Program-made: the position numbers and the translations under genes
Shown here: one piece after another, positions 1-8,783 of the stretch
How the letters are laid out: each line of letters opens with the position of its first letter
How positions within the stretch are numbered: position 1 is the first letter of the stretch
From: Lutibacter sp.
GTDB taxonomy: Bacteria; Bacteroidota; Bacteroidia; Flavobacteriales; Flavobacteriaceae
Reading direction: 5' to 3'
NCBI GenBank assembly: GCA_015662775.1
Contig: DQTL01000208.1
Coordinates: 1 to 32,613 of the forward strand
Length of the DNA stretch: 32,613 nucleotides
The notes under the pieces: model-generated
What the model saw: the letters and a program-made list of their open reading frames with translations, nothing else
Databases searched by the model: none
Told to the model about the DNA's origin: nothing

Positions 1-225
1 TACAGCATTTTCATACGGATCATACTGCTCTGTCATACTCATCATTATTCCATTAGATTCTGCATATTTAGTGTATTCATGGCTAGAATATTGAAATCCT
101 CTATCAGAATGATGTATGAGTTTCTTATTAGAATATTGCCTGTTTTTTAATAGCCATTTTAAGAGCTTCTACACAAAGTGAGGCTTTCATGTGGCTAGCA
201 AGTTTAAAGCCCATTATAGAACCAG
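1..225 (-). pseudogene. IS3-family transposase OrfB (rve/DDE) fragment, truncated by window edge and frameshifted
   Basis: Reverse-strand translation of 1..126 gives KKLIHHSDRGFQYSSHEYTKYAESNGIMMSMTEQYDPYENAV, the HSDRGxQY / MSMT...PYENA signature of IS3 OrfB. The upstream part (IMGFKLASHMKASLCVEALKMAIK) is in another frame, separated at an A6 run near 147-152. Confidence 0.85.
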
Positions 226-487
226 TTGAATTATCTTGCCAACGCCTACGCTTTATGTGTAAATAAACTTGTTTCCCTCGTATTGGAAAATCTTGAATAG
301 TAATCTCCTTATAAAAACCCTTAGAAGTGGCTTGTCCTTTTTTATACTCTCTAGGTAAATCATTACGCTCTTGAAAGTGAAAATGAAGCTCTTCTTCAGT
401 AGAACTATGACTAACTATATTAAAATAGTTAACTAAAACTTCGGGCAAAAGCAATTTGACAATCGGTAATAAATCTATACTTGGCAT
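226..487 (-). pseudogene. N-terminal fragment of an ISAon1-like transposase fused in frame to IS3 OrfB sequence
   Basis: MPSIDLLPIVKLLLPEVLVNYFNIVSHSSTEEELHFHFQERNDLPREYKKG...ITIQDFPIRGKQVYLHIKRRRWQD resembles the ISAon1-type transposase N-terminal region. It then switches to IS3-type sequence. Part of ORF 128..487. Confidence 0.7.
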
Positions 488-524
488 AGCTGATATTTAT
501 AAATACAAATATCATACATTTTTA

Positions 525-552
525 AAATCCCACAACTTTTGAGACTGTTCCA
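525..552 (-). repeat. Putative IS terminal inverted repeat (TGGAACAGTCTCAAAAGTTGTGGGATTT on the minus strand)
   Basis: Lies about 38 bp upstream of the ISAon1-like start. A 26/28 match recurs at 13473..13500. Confidence 0.6.
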
Positions 553-915
553 TAAAATCTTCAATGAATAGATACTCTTTATTAAGTGTTTCTTCTATCA
601 GTTTAGAGAAGTTTTGCAGAGAAACTAAAACAATCTTCATCAATAAATTAGTATAAATAAGCGGTTTTAAAAGTATAAAAAATACAAGAGTATTATTTAT
701 TGACTGCCGTATATTTATCAACAATGCAGTTTTCTTTCATTTTTTTTAAGAAAATCAATACTTTGCTAATTTTACTCAGAATAAAATGTGACATTTGTTA
801 CTTAATGTGTAATGTTTTTCTTTCTTGAAAAAGACTTGAAAACCTAACAATTGTCATTTTTTAAGCTTTAAACAGCTTGTAAATTAGAGCTTTGTAAGCG
901 GTAAGTGATTAGATT

Positions 916-1350
916 ATGGATAACACAAACATAGAAACGAACTACAATGAAGGGATTTCTCATCCTGGTATTGTTTCCAAAATTTCAAAGGATAGTGTTG
1001 AAATAGCGATACTAGGAAATGTACATTGCGATGCTTGTAATGCAAAATCAGCCTGTGGTGTTTCTGAAACGGAAACCAAAATAGTAGAAGTGCCTAATAT
1101 TGATAATTCTTTTGAAATAAATCAACAAGTAGAAATTGTTATGCAAAACAGTTTGGGTTTAAAAGCTGTTTTTTATGGCTATGTGTTACCTTTTATCTTG
1201 CTTTTTGTAGTTTTGTTTGTCTCATCAATTTACCTAAAAGAATGGCAAGCGGGTTTGTTAGCTCTTTTTGTGTTGCTTCCTTATTACTCGATTCTTTATT
1301 TCAATGAAAAAACACTAAAGAAAACCTTTAGTATAAGCGTATTAAAATAA
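916..1350 (+). CDS. rseC: SoxR-reducing system RseC family protein
   Basis: 144 aa with N-terminal CDACNAKSACG cysteines and two hydrophobic segments; immediately upstream of rnfB. Confidence 0.85.
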   Translation: MDNTNIETNYNEGISHPGIVSKISKDSVEIAILGNVHCDACNAKSACGVSETETKIVEVPNIDNSFEINQQVEIVMQNSLGLKAVFYGYVLPFILLFVVLFVSSIYLKEWQAGLLALFVLLPYYSILYFNEKTLKKTFSISVLK

Positions 1351-1356
1351 CAATTC

Positions 1357-2256
1357 ATGTCAGATTCAATTCTAAATAGTATTATTCTACTAGCCTCATT
1401 AGGTACGATTGCAGCTGTTGTTTTGTATATCGTCTCCAAAAAGTTTTATGTATATGAAGACCCTTTAATTGCTGAGGTGGATGATTTATTGCCTGCCGCA
1501 AATTGTGCAGGTTGTGGTTCGCCTGGTTGTAAAGCTTTTGCGGAAAAGTTGGTAGCTACTGATGATATTTCTGACTTATTTTGTCCAGTTGGAGGAAATG
1601 AAGTCATGAAATCTATCGCAAATTTATTAGGAAAAGAAGTCAATGAAAAGGAACCTATGGTGGCTGTTTTACTTTGTAATGGAAGTTGTGAGGTACGACC
1701 AAAAACCACCCAATTTCAAGGACCAGATTCTTGTGCAATTTCAGCCATGATTTTTAGTGGAGAAACTGATTGCCAATATGGTTGTTTGGGAAAAGGTGAA
1801 TGTGTAGATGCTTGTGATTTTGAGGCCATGTATATGGATAAAGAAACAGGACTTCCTGTGATTATTACAGATCAATGTACCGCTTGTGGTGCTTGTGTCG
1901 CTGCTTGTCCAAAAGATATTATTGAAATGCGTCCTAAGAATAAACGAGATTTAAAGATCTATGTGGCGTGTATGAATCAAGAAAAAGGTGGTATTGCTAA
2001 AAAGGCATGTAGTGTTGCTTGTATAGGTTGTTCAAAATGTTTGAAAGTTTGTCCAAGTGAAGCGATTACAATAGATAATTTCTTAGCCTATATAGATGCA
2101 GATGCTTGTACTTTGTGTAGAAAATGTGTTGAGGTATGTCCGACTCATGCGATTATTGAAACCAATTTCCCGCCCAAAAAAGTAAAAGTAAAGACGCATT
2201 TTAATGCGTCTCCAAGTCAATCTAAAGTTGAATTAAAAACGGAAAATGATGCTTAA
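1357..2256 (+). CDS. rnfB: Electron transport complex RnfB, Fe-S protein
   Basis: N-terminal TM, CAGCGSPGC cluster motif and multiple CxxCxxCxxxCP ferredoxin motifs; operon context. Confidence 0.95.
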   Translation: MSDSILNSIILLASLGTIAAVVLYIVSKKFYVYEDPLIAEVDDLLPAANCAGCGSPGCKAFAEKLVATDDISDLFCPVGGNEVMKSIANLLGKEVNEKEPMVAVLLCNGSCEVRPKTTQFQGPDSCAISAMIFSGETDCQYGCLGKGECVDACDFEAMYMDKETGLPVIITDQCTACGACVAACPKDIIEMRPKNKRDLKIYVACMNQEKGGIAKKACSVACIGCSKCLKVCPSEAITIDNFLAYIDADACTLCRKCVEVCPTHAIIETNFPPKKVKVKTHFNASPSQSKVELKTENDA

Positions 2257-3559
2257 AACTTTTCCAAAAGGAGGTATTCACCCCGAAGAAAATAAATTGA
2301 CTTCTACTAAAGAAATCAAAAAACTACCTACACCAAAGATTGTGTATGTGCCTATTTCACAACATATAGGAATACCATCAGAAATAATTGTAGCCAAAAA
2401 AGAAAAAGTACAAATAGGGCAAGTAATAGCAAAATCGGCAGGTTTTGTTTCGTCTAATATACATGCACCTGTGGCTGGTACTGTAACAAAGCTCGATAAA
2501 ATAATTGATAGTAGCGGTTATAAAAAACAATGTATTGTTATTAAAACAGACGAAAAAGACCCTTCTAATTATGAAGATATTGTGTATCCACTTAAAACGG
2601 AAATCATACTTTCACCCAAAGAAATACTTCAACGAATTACGGATTCTGGTATTGTTGGTTTAGGAGGAGCTACTTTTCCTTCGCATGTAAAATTAAATGT
2701 CAATAAAGACAAGAAAATTGATCATTTACTAATCAATGGTGTTGAATGCGAACCTTATTTAACAGCTGACCATAGACTAATGCTCGAAAGAGCTAAAGAG
2801 ATTGTAATTGGTGTCAAAATTTTACTTCATGCTTTACATATTGAAAAAGCCATTATTGGTATTGAAAACAATAAGAAAAATGCCATTCAAAATTTTAAAA
2901 AATTAACAAAGAATGACAAAGGCATTCAAGTAGCTTCTTTAGCCGTAAAATACCCACAAGGTGGAGAAAAACAACTGGTAAGAGCTGTTTTAAAAAGAGA
3001 AGTGCCAAAAAATAGATTGCCACTTGACGTTGGTGTTATTGTTCATAATGTAGGAACAATTTATGCTATCTATCAAGCAGTGCAACACAATAAACCTTTA
3101 ATAGAAAGAGTAGTTACAGTTACGGGTAAAAAACTAGAAGATCCATCTAATTATTGGGTTAAAATAGGTACACCAATTCAAAACTTATTAGATGAAGTTG
3201 GTGGGATTCCTGAAAATACGAGTAAAATATTAAATGGAGGTCCTATGATGGGAAAAGCCGTCAAAGATACGCATGCTCCTGTGACAAAAGCTACCTCTGG
3301 GATTGTATTGATAGCAGATGATGAAGCCAGTAGAGGAAAAGCCATTAACTGTATTCGTTGTGGCGAATGTGTGTATGTTTGCCCAATGGGTTTAGAACCA
3401 CATTTATTGATGAATTTAACTGAAAAACACCTTTGGGAAAGAGCAAAATCTGAAGATATTATGACCTGTATAGAATGTGGTTCTTGTAGTTATGTCTGCC
3501 CTTCTCACAGACCTTTATTAGATTACATCCTATTTGGAAAAAAACTATCAAAAAATTAA
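2246..3559 (+). CDS. rnfC: Electron transport complex RnfC (start overlaps the rnfB stop)
   Basis: KTFPKGGIHPEENK N-terminus, GLGGATFPSHVKL, two C-terminal 4Fe-4S motifs (CIRCGECVYVCP, CIECGSCSYVCP). Confidence 0.96.
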   Translation: MMLKTFPKGGIHPEENKLTSTKEIKKLPTPKIVYVPISQHIGIPSEIIVAKKEKVQIGQVIAKSAGFVSSNIHAPVAGTVTKLDKIIDSSGYKKQCIVIKTDEKDPSNYEDIVYPLKTEIILSPKEILQRITDSGIVGLGGATFPSHVKLNVNKDKKIDHLLINGVECEPYLTADHRLMLERAKEIVIGVKILLHALHIEKAIIGIENNKKNAIQNFKKLTKNDKGIQVASLAVKYPQGGEKQLVRAVLKREVPKNRLPLDVGVIVHNVGTIYAIYQAVQHNKPLIERVVTVTGKKLEDPSNYWVKIGTPIQNLLDEVGGIPENTSKILNGGPMMGKAVKDTHAPVTKATSGIVLIADDEASRGKAINCIRCGECVYVCPMGLEPHLLMNLTEKHLWERAKSEDIMTCIECGSCSYVCPSHRPLLDYILFGKKLSKN

Positions 3560-3697
3560 CTGACAACTGACATTTAACAGAAGCTGCTCATCTCGGCTTC
3601 GCTCGATGACCGAACAACCAACAACCGATAACCGATAACCAACAACCGACAACCGACAACTGACAACCGATAACCGATAACCGATAACCGACAAACA
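3558..3697 (+). repeat. Tandem heptamer (AACCGAY)n spacer with an embedded 25-bp CTCATCTCGGCTTCGCTCGATGACC motif
   Basis: Two AACTGAC units at 3558-3571, the 25-bp motif at 3587-3611, then 11 consecutive 7-bp units at 3616-3692, 5 bp before the rnfD ATG. Confidence 0.95.
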
Positions 3698-4702
3698 ATG
3701 CCAACAACAATAATATCCGCTTCACCACATGTTCATTCAAGTAGAACATCTAAAAGATTGATGTACGATGTGCTAATTGCTTTGAGTCCTGCTTTTTTGG
3801 TTTCCATATATGTATTTGGAATCGGAGCATTACTCGTAACCGCAGTTGCAGTAGCTTCTTGTATATTTTTCGAATTTGTAATTCAAAAGTATTTACTAAA
3901 AACAGCTATTACGATTACTGACGGTTCTGCTTTATTGACAGGTGTTTTATTGGCTTTTAATTTACCTTCTAATTTACCTATTTGGATGATTATTGTGGGA
4001 AGCTTAGTCGCTATAGGAATTGCAAAGTCTTCTTTTGGTGGGTTAGGATTTAATATTTTCAACCCTGCTTTAGTAGGTCGGGTTTTCTTATTAATCTCTT
4101 TTCCTGTACAAATGACTTCTTGGCCAACAGCTATTGAAAATCAAGGTAAATTAGTAGATGCTGTAACGGGAGCTACACCTCTTGGAATTGTTAAAGAAGG
4201 ATTGCAAATGGGAGAAACCATGACTTCCTTAGCTTCTCAAATCCCATCAAATATGGATTTATTATTAGGAATAACAGGTGGTTCTTTGGGAGAAATGTCT
4301 GCTCTTGCACTACTTTTAGGAGGTATTTATCTGTTAATTAGAAAAGTGATTTCATGGCATATTCCAATAATGATGTTAGGAACTATAACATTGATGACAG
4401 GAATATTTTGGTTGGTGAATCCTGATTTATATGCAAGTCCGATGTTTCATATTTTAACTGGAGGTGCTTTGTTAGGTGCTATCTATATGGCAACAGATTT
4501 AGTAACCAGTCCAATGACTCGAAAAGGAATGGTGATTTTTGCTGTAGGAATTGGAGTTATTACCGTTGTCATTCGATTATTTGGAGCATATCCAGAAGGT
4601 GTTTCCTTTGCTATCTTAATTATGAATGCATTTGTTCCTTTGATTAATACTTATTTCAAACCACGCCGATTTGGAAGTAAAATAAAAACAAAAATCGTTT
4701 AG
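3698..4702 (+). CDS. rnfD: Electron transport complex RnfD
   Basis: Polytopic membrane protein with flavinylation-type motif DAVTGATPLG; operon position. Confidence 0.95.
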   Translation: MPTTIISASPHVHSSRTSKRLMYDVLIALSPAFLVSIYVFGIGALLVTAVAVASCIFFEFVIQKYLLKTAITITDGSALLTGVLLAFNLPSNLPIWMIIVGSLVAIGIAKSSFGGLGFNIFNPALVGRVFLLISFPVQMTSWPTAIENQGKLVDAVTGATPLGIVKEGLQMGETMTSLASQIPSNMDLLLGITGGSLGEMSALALLLGGIYLLIRKVISWHIPIMMLGTITLMTGIFWLVNPDLYASPMFHILTGGALLGAIYMATDLVTSPMTRKGMVIFAVGIGVITVVIRLFGAYPEGVSFAILIMNAFVPLINTYFKPRRFGSKIKTKIV

Positions 4703-4704
4703 TT

Positions 4705-5292
4705 ATGAGCAAGAAAGAATCTACATTTTTTAATATGATTAGTACGCTTTTAATCATCACTATTATTGCTGGTGCTTCCTTGGGATTTGTCAATAAAATC
4801 ACTGCAGGACCTAAAGCAAAAGCCAAATTAGAACGTAAGATAAAAGCACTGAAGTTAGTGTTACCAGAATTCACAAACAATCCAGTTGCTGATTTAGTAC
4901 TTGTAAAATCAGAATATGCAAAAGATAGTGTGGAAATATATCCTGCCTTAAACCAAAACCAAAAAGTAGGAATGGCAATTATAGGATCTTCCAAAAAAGG
5001 TTTTAGTGGGCTGATTAAACTGATGATTGGTTTTAAACAAGATGGTACGATTAAAAATATTGCAGTACTTGAACAAAAAGAAACACCAGGTTTAGGAACC
5101 AAGATGATAGACGAAAAATATGTAAAACAATATAGAGACAAAGACCCTTCAAAATTTAATTTAAAAGTAAAAAAAGATGGAGGAGAAATTGACGCTTTAA
5201 CAGGCGCCACCATTACATCAAGGGCTTATAGTGAAGCAGTTCAGATGGCTTATGGGGAGTTTTTGAAAAGAGAAAAGGCAAAGGACAAGTAG
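4705..5292 (+). CDS. rnfG: Electron transport complex RnfG, FMN-binding
   Basis: Single N-terminal TM and DALTGATITSRA covalent-FMN motif. Confidence 0.94.
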   Translation: MSKKESTFFNMISTLLIITIIAGASLGFVNKITAGPKAKAKLERKIKALKLVLPEFTNNPVADLVLVKSEYAKDSVEIYPALNQNQKVGMAIIGSSKKGFSGLIKLMIGFKQDGTIKNIAVLEQKETPGLGTKMIDEKYVKQYRDKDPSKFNLKVKKDGGEIDALTGATITSRAYSEAVQMAYGEFLKREKAKDK

Positions 5293-5301
5293 TTTCAAAA
5301 G

Positions 5302-5341
5302 ACTGCTTCTCCCGATAATTATCGGGATCGCAGTGACAGTT
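5302..5341 (-). repeat. REP-like palindromic element containing CCCGATAATTATCGGG
   Basis: Perfect 16-bp palindrome at 5311-5326. The reverse complement of the whole element closely matches 13800-13838. Confidence 0.85.
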
Positions 5342-5446
5342 TTCAAATCAACTCAGTTCCTAGTGAAACCAGTCATTGCGAGCGAGGAACGAGCGAAGCA
5401 AGCCCATGAAGAAAGACAAATATAATAAAAGAATAAGATTTAAAAT

Positions 5447-6049
5447 ATGGCAACAACAATAAACCAAAAACAAAATTTCCTCAAAGGAATTATCAAAGAA
5501 AATCCAGTATTTGTGATGCTTTTGGGTATGTGCCCAACTTTGGGAGTTACTTCATCTGCTATGAACGGATTGGGAATGGGTGTGGCGACTTTATTTGTGT
5601 TATTAATGTCAAATATTGTGGTTTCTTTAGTGAAAAAACAAATCCCTGCGAAAGTAAGAATTCCTGCTTTTATCATTATCATCGCTTCTTTTGTAACGAT
5701 TGTAGAAATGATATTAGAAGCATTTATTCCTTTTTTATACGAGCAATTGGGAATATTTATTCCATTAATCGTTGTGAATTGTTTGATTTTAGGAAGAGCA
5801 GAGGCATTTGCATCTAAACAAAATTTGTATTCGTCTGTGATTGATGCTTTAGGAATGGGAATTGGTTTTGTTTTGGCATTAACATTTTTAGGAGCAACAA
5901 GAGAAATATTAGGAAATGGGAGTCTATTTGAAATGAAATTTGTAGCCGAAAATGCCAATACATTTATACTATTTATTTTACCACCAGGTGCGTTTATTGC
6001 TTTGGCATATTTGGCAGCAGTATTTAATAAACTAACTATAAAAACGTAG
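5447..6049 (+). CDS. rnfE: Electron transport complex RnfE
   Basis: Membrane protein with NPVFVMLLGMCPTLGVTSSAMNGLGMG; operon context. Confidence 0.95.
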   Translation: MATTINQKQNFLKGIIKENPVFVMLLGMCPTLGVTSSAMNGLGMGVATLFVLLMSNIVVSLVKKQIPAKVRIPAFIIIIASFVTIVEMILEAFIPFLYEQLGIFIPLIVVNCLILGRAEAFASKQNLYSSVIDALGMGIGFVLALTFLGATREILGNGSLFEMKFVAENANTFILFILPPGAFIALAYLAAVFNKLTIKT

Positions 6050-6099
6050 GTGAACTTTGAATTTTAACCTTTCAACCTTAACCTTTTAACTATTTAGAA

Positions 6100-6675
6100 A
6101 TGGATTACATCATCATATTAATAGCCGCAGTTTTTGTCAATAATATTGTACTTGCTCAATTTTTGGGAATCTGTCCATTCTTTGGGGTTTCTAATAAAGT
6201 ATCTACTTCTGTAGGTATGTCAGGTGCAGTCTTATTTGTTATGACCATAGCCACTATGGTTACTTATTTATTGCATCAATATGTATTAGTTCCAACTGGT
6301 TTGATGTATTTACGTACTATTACTTTTATTTTAGTGATTGCTGCATTGGTGCAAATGGTTGAGATTATCTTAAAAAAAGTGAGTCCGTCTTTATACCAAG
6401 CATTAGGTGTTTTTCTACCATTAATTACAACAAATTGTGCTGTTTTAGGTGTAGCCATACTAGCTCTAGGAATGGAAAATGCCAGTTTGTTAAAAGCCAC
6501 CTTTTTTGCAGTAGCCAATTCGATTGGTTTTGCCTTAGCACTTATTTTATTTGCGAGTATTCGGGAACATTTAGAATTAGCAGATATCCCAAAAGGGATG
6601 AAAGGTGTACCAATTAACTTGTTGGTTGCAGGGCTTTTATCTTTAGCATTTTTAGGCTTTACAGGTTTGGTGTAA
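6100..6675 (+). CDS. rnfA: Electron transport complex RnfA
   Basis: NNIVLAQFLGICPFFGVSNKVSTSVGM and FLPLITTNCAVLGVA are typical of RnfA. Confidence 0.95.
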   Translation: MDYIIILIAAVFVNNIVLAQFLGICPFFGVSNKVSTSVGMSGAVLFVMTIATMVTYLLHQYVLVPTGLMYLRTITFILVIAALVQMVEIILKKVSPSLYQALGVFLPLITTNCAVLGVAILALGMENASLLKATFFAVANSIGFALALILFASIREHLELADIPKGMKGVPINLLVAGLLSLAFLGFTGLV

Positions 6676-6790
6676 TCGCAGAGCGATAGTCCAAAAGATT
6701 ATTTTCCTCCAACTGCACTGACTAGGTAGTAGTTTGTTTTTCGAAATAGAATTGTAATATTTGTTACGTATATTTATTGTAATTTCCTTT

Positions 6791-6798
6791 TATATTTG
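6791..6798 (+). promoter_or_regulatory. Candidate Bacteroidetes -7 box (TATATTTG) upstream of the rhodanese gene
   Basis: Exact TAnnTTTG match 26 bp before the ATG at 6825; no clear -33 TTTG at the standard spacing. Confidence 0.4.
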
Positions 6799-6824
6799 TA
6801 ACCTAATAATAAAACTACAACTAC

Positions 6825-7136
6825 ATGTTTAATTTTTTTGGTCGCGGTGGCGATATAGAACTCATTGAAGAATATATAAATAAAGACGCACTAGTAATTG
6901 ATGTAAGAACCCCACAAGAGTTCCATGCAGGAAATGTTCCAAATTCCATACTTATAGGAATGCATGAAATTGCACAAAGTGTTGAAAAGATAAAGGCATA
7001 TAAAAAACCTATTATTTTAGTTTGCTTAACGGGTTCAAGAGCCAGTTCAGCCAAACGTTTTCTAAAACAATATGATATTGATGTGATTAATGGTGGTTAT
7101 TGGCAAAATATTTTAAAATATCAGAAAGCGGTTTAG
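6825..7136 (+). CDS. Rhodanese-like domain protein
   Basis: VIDVRTPQEFHAGNVPNSI and active-site loop CLTGSRA. Confidence 0.93.
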   Translation: MFNFFGRGGDIELIEEYINKDALVIDVRTPQEFHAGNVPNSILIGMHEIAQSVEKIKAYKKPIILVCLTGSRASSAKRFLKQYDIDVINGGYWQNILKYQKAV

Positions 7137-7159
7137 TTTTTTTATTTTTGTAATTATAC

Positions 7160-8665
7160 CTACATACAATGAATAAAGCTATCAACAAGTTTCTTTATTT
7201 CTTTGTCGTTTTTGTATAAATGTTCACTCATATCTTTATCTTTATATTCTTTGAGTTTTTTAACAAATCCATTGATAGTTCCTTTTGGAAAAACGCCTTC
7301 TTTTTGGTAAAAAGTACTGTCTTTTTCTAAATAATCAGCAGATTCATCGCAAGATGTTGGTAATGCAACTAAACGATTTAAAATGTCTTTGTGTTTTTCA
7401 TCAAAAATATTGACATTCATATATAAATCATTTGCTTTGTTAAGTGCATTTTTGTCTTGCATTCCTTCGCCAGCAGCGAGAATCAACCCCGCCATTAAAT
7501 GGTATAAATCAGCAGAGCCGTCAGGTACTCTAAACTCAACTGTTTGTTTTCCTGGAATATAAGGTACTTCACCTCGTTCTTGCGGGTTTACATCTTTAAT
7601 CATATTGGTTTTAGCAATCCAACCTAATGGAACACGTACTAAAACCGAACGATTACTGTCACCCCAACAAACCATAGTTGGCGCTTCTTGATGTGGCACA
7701 AGTCGTAAATAGGAAGTAGGAATAGTGTTTCCAAATGCGGTTAATGATTGTGCTTTGTCTAAGATTCCTGCAATAAATTTTTTAGCAATATCTGTTAAAC
7801 CCACATCATTTGCCATGTAATTTATGCCGTCTTTTTCTATCATCATGTGTATGTGTAGTCCACTTCCTGCTTTTCCAACGGTAATTTTTGGAGCAAAGCT
7901 AATAGTAACTCCATGTTTTTGACCTAGCATTCTCAATATCCATTTAGAAACAATTAATTGCTCAACAGCTTCCTCAGCTTGTACGGGATTAAACTCTATT
8001 TCGTGTTGTTCGTACATTTTATCATCTGCAGTGAAATTCCCAACTTCAGAGTGACCATATTTTATTTTCCCACCACATTGTGCAATAGTTTGCAGAGCTT
8101 CTAATCTTAAGTTTTCCCAATTTGTAAAAGGAGCAGCTGTATGATAACCTCTTTGATCTTTGGCAGGATATAGGTCTTGTTTGTCACTAATAATATAGTA
8201 TTCAAGTTCACCCATTGCTTTAAAAGTGTAACCTGTATCTCTAGTGAATTTTTCAGTAGCCTTTTTTAAAATATACTCGGGAGCACTTTCAAGAGGTTCG
8301 CCATCTTTTGTGTAAAAAGAGCATAAAATATCTAAAGTAGGTTGTTCTGTAAATGGATTGACAAAAGCAGTTCTAAATCGTGGAATTACATACAAATCAC
8401 TTGAACCAGCTTCGATATAGGAGAACAAACTAGAACCATCAACACGTTCTCCAGTTGACAATATTGACTCGAGATAATCTTTACTGGTAATGACAAAATT
8501 TAATATTTTTAGTTTTCCATCTTCGCCTACATATCTAAAATTGAGCATTTCAATTTTGTTATCATCAATAAATTTAATGATGTCGTATTTTGTGAATTCT
8601 CTAGCTGGTTTTTTAAGATGTTTAACCAGTTTGTTTGGGTTCATCAATACTTCAAGGTCTCTCAT
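7160..8665 (-). CDS. Glutamine synthetase family protein
   Basis: GS beta-grasp/catalytic motifs: GSGLHIHMMI, NRSVLVRVPLG, KQTVEFRVPDGSADLYHLMAGLILAAGEGM. Confidence 0.92.
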   Translation of the reverse strand: MRDLEVLMNPNKLVKHLKKPAREFTKYDIIKFIDDNKIEMLNFRYVGEDGKLKILNFVITSKDYLESILSTGERVDGSSLFSYIEAGSSDLYVIPRFRTAFVNPFTEQPTLDILCSFYTKDGEPLESAPEYILKKATEKFTRDTGYTFKAMGELEYYIISDKQDLYPAKDQRGYHTAAPFTNWENLRLEALQTIAQCGGKIKYGHSEVGNFTADDKMYEQHEIEFNPVQAEEAVEQLIVSKWILRMLGQKHGVTISFAPKITVGKAGSGLHIHMMIEKDGINYMANDVGLTDIAKKFIAGILDKAQSLTAFGNTIPTSYLRLVPHQEAPTMVCWGDSNRSVLVRVPLGWIAKTNMIKDVNPQERGEVPYIPGKQTVEFRVPDGSADLYHLMAGLILAAGEGMQDKNALNKANDLYMNVNIFDEKHKDILNRLVALPTSCDESADYLEKDSTFYQKEGVFPKGTINGFVKKLKEYKDKDMSEHLYKNDKEIKKLVDSFIHCM

Positions 8666-8783
8666 GATATACGTTTATATTTGTGAGCAAAAGAATGCTT
8701 TTTTCCTAATATTAGTGATGATAAAAATCATTTTTAAATTACTGTAATAGGATCCTTTTTAATATTTGAAAAGAACATGTTTA

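Noticed and set aside
147-152. Programmed -1 frameshift at the A6 run in the transposase
   Set aside because: IS3 programmed frameshifting occurs between orfA and orfB, not inside the OrfB catalytic domain; the surrounding gene is already chimeric, so mutation is simpler.
512-724. 70-aa minus-strand ORF upstream of the transposase remnant
   Set aside because: Its C-terminal part is the putative IS terminal repeat itself and the rest is low-complexity; no recognisable family.
1446-1709. Minus-strand ORF opposite rnfB
   Set aside because: Antisense shadow of a strongly supported CDS; composition mirrors the codon usage of rnfB.
3616-3692. CRISPR-like repeat array
   Set aside because: Units are contiguous 7-mers without spacers; it is a simple tandem repeat.
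4656-5213. 185-aa minus-strand ORF opposite rnfG
   Set aside because: Antisense to rnfG, which has clear FMN-site and operon evidence; no family motifs in the antisense product.
5440-5958. 172-aa minus-strand ORF opposite rnfE
   Set aside because: Antisense shadow of rnfE; no independent support.
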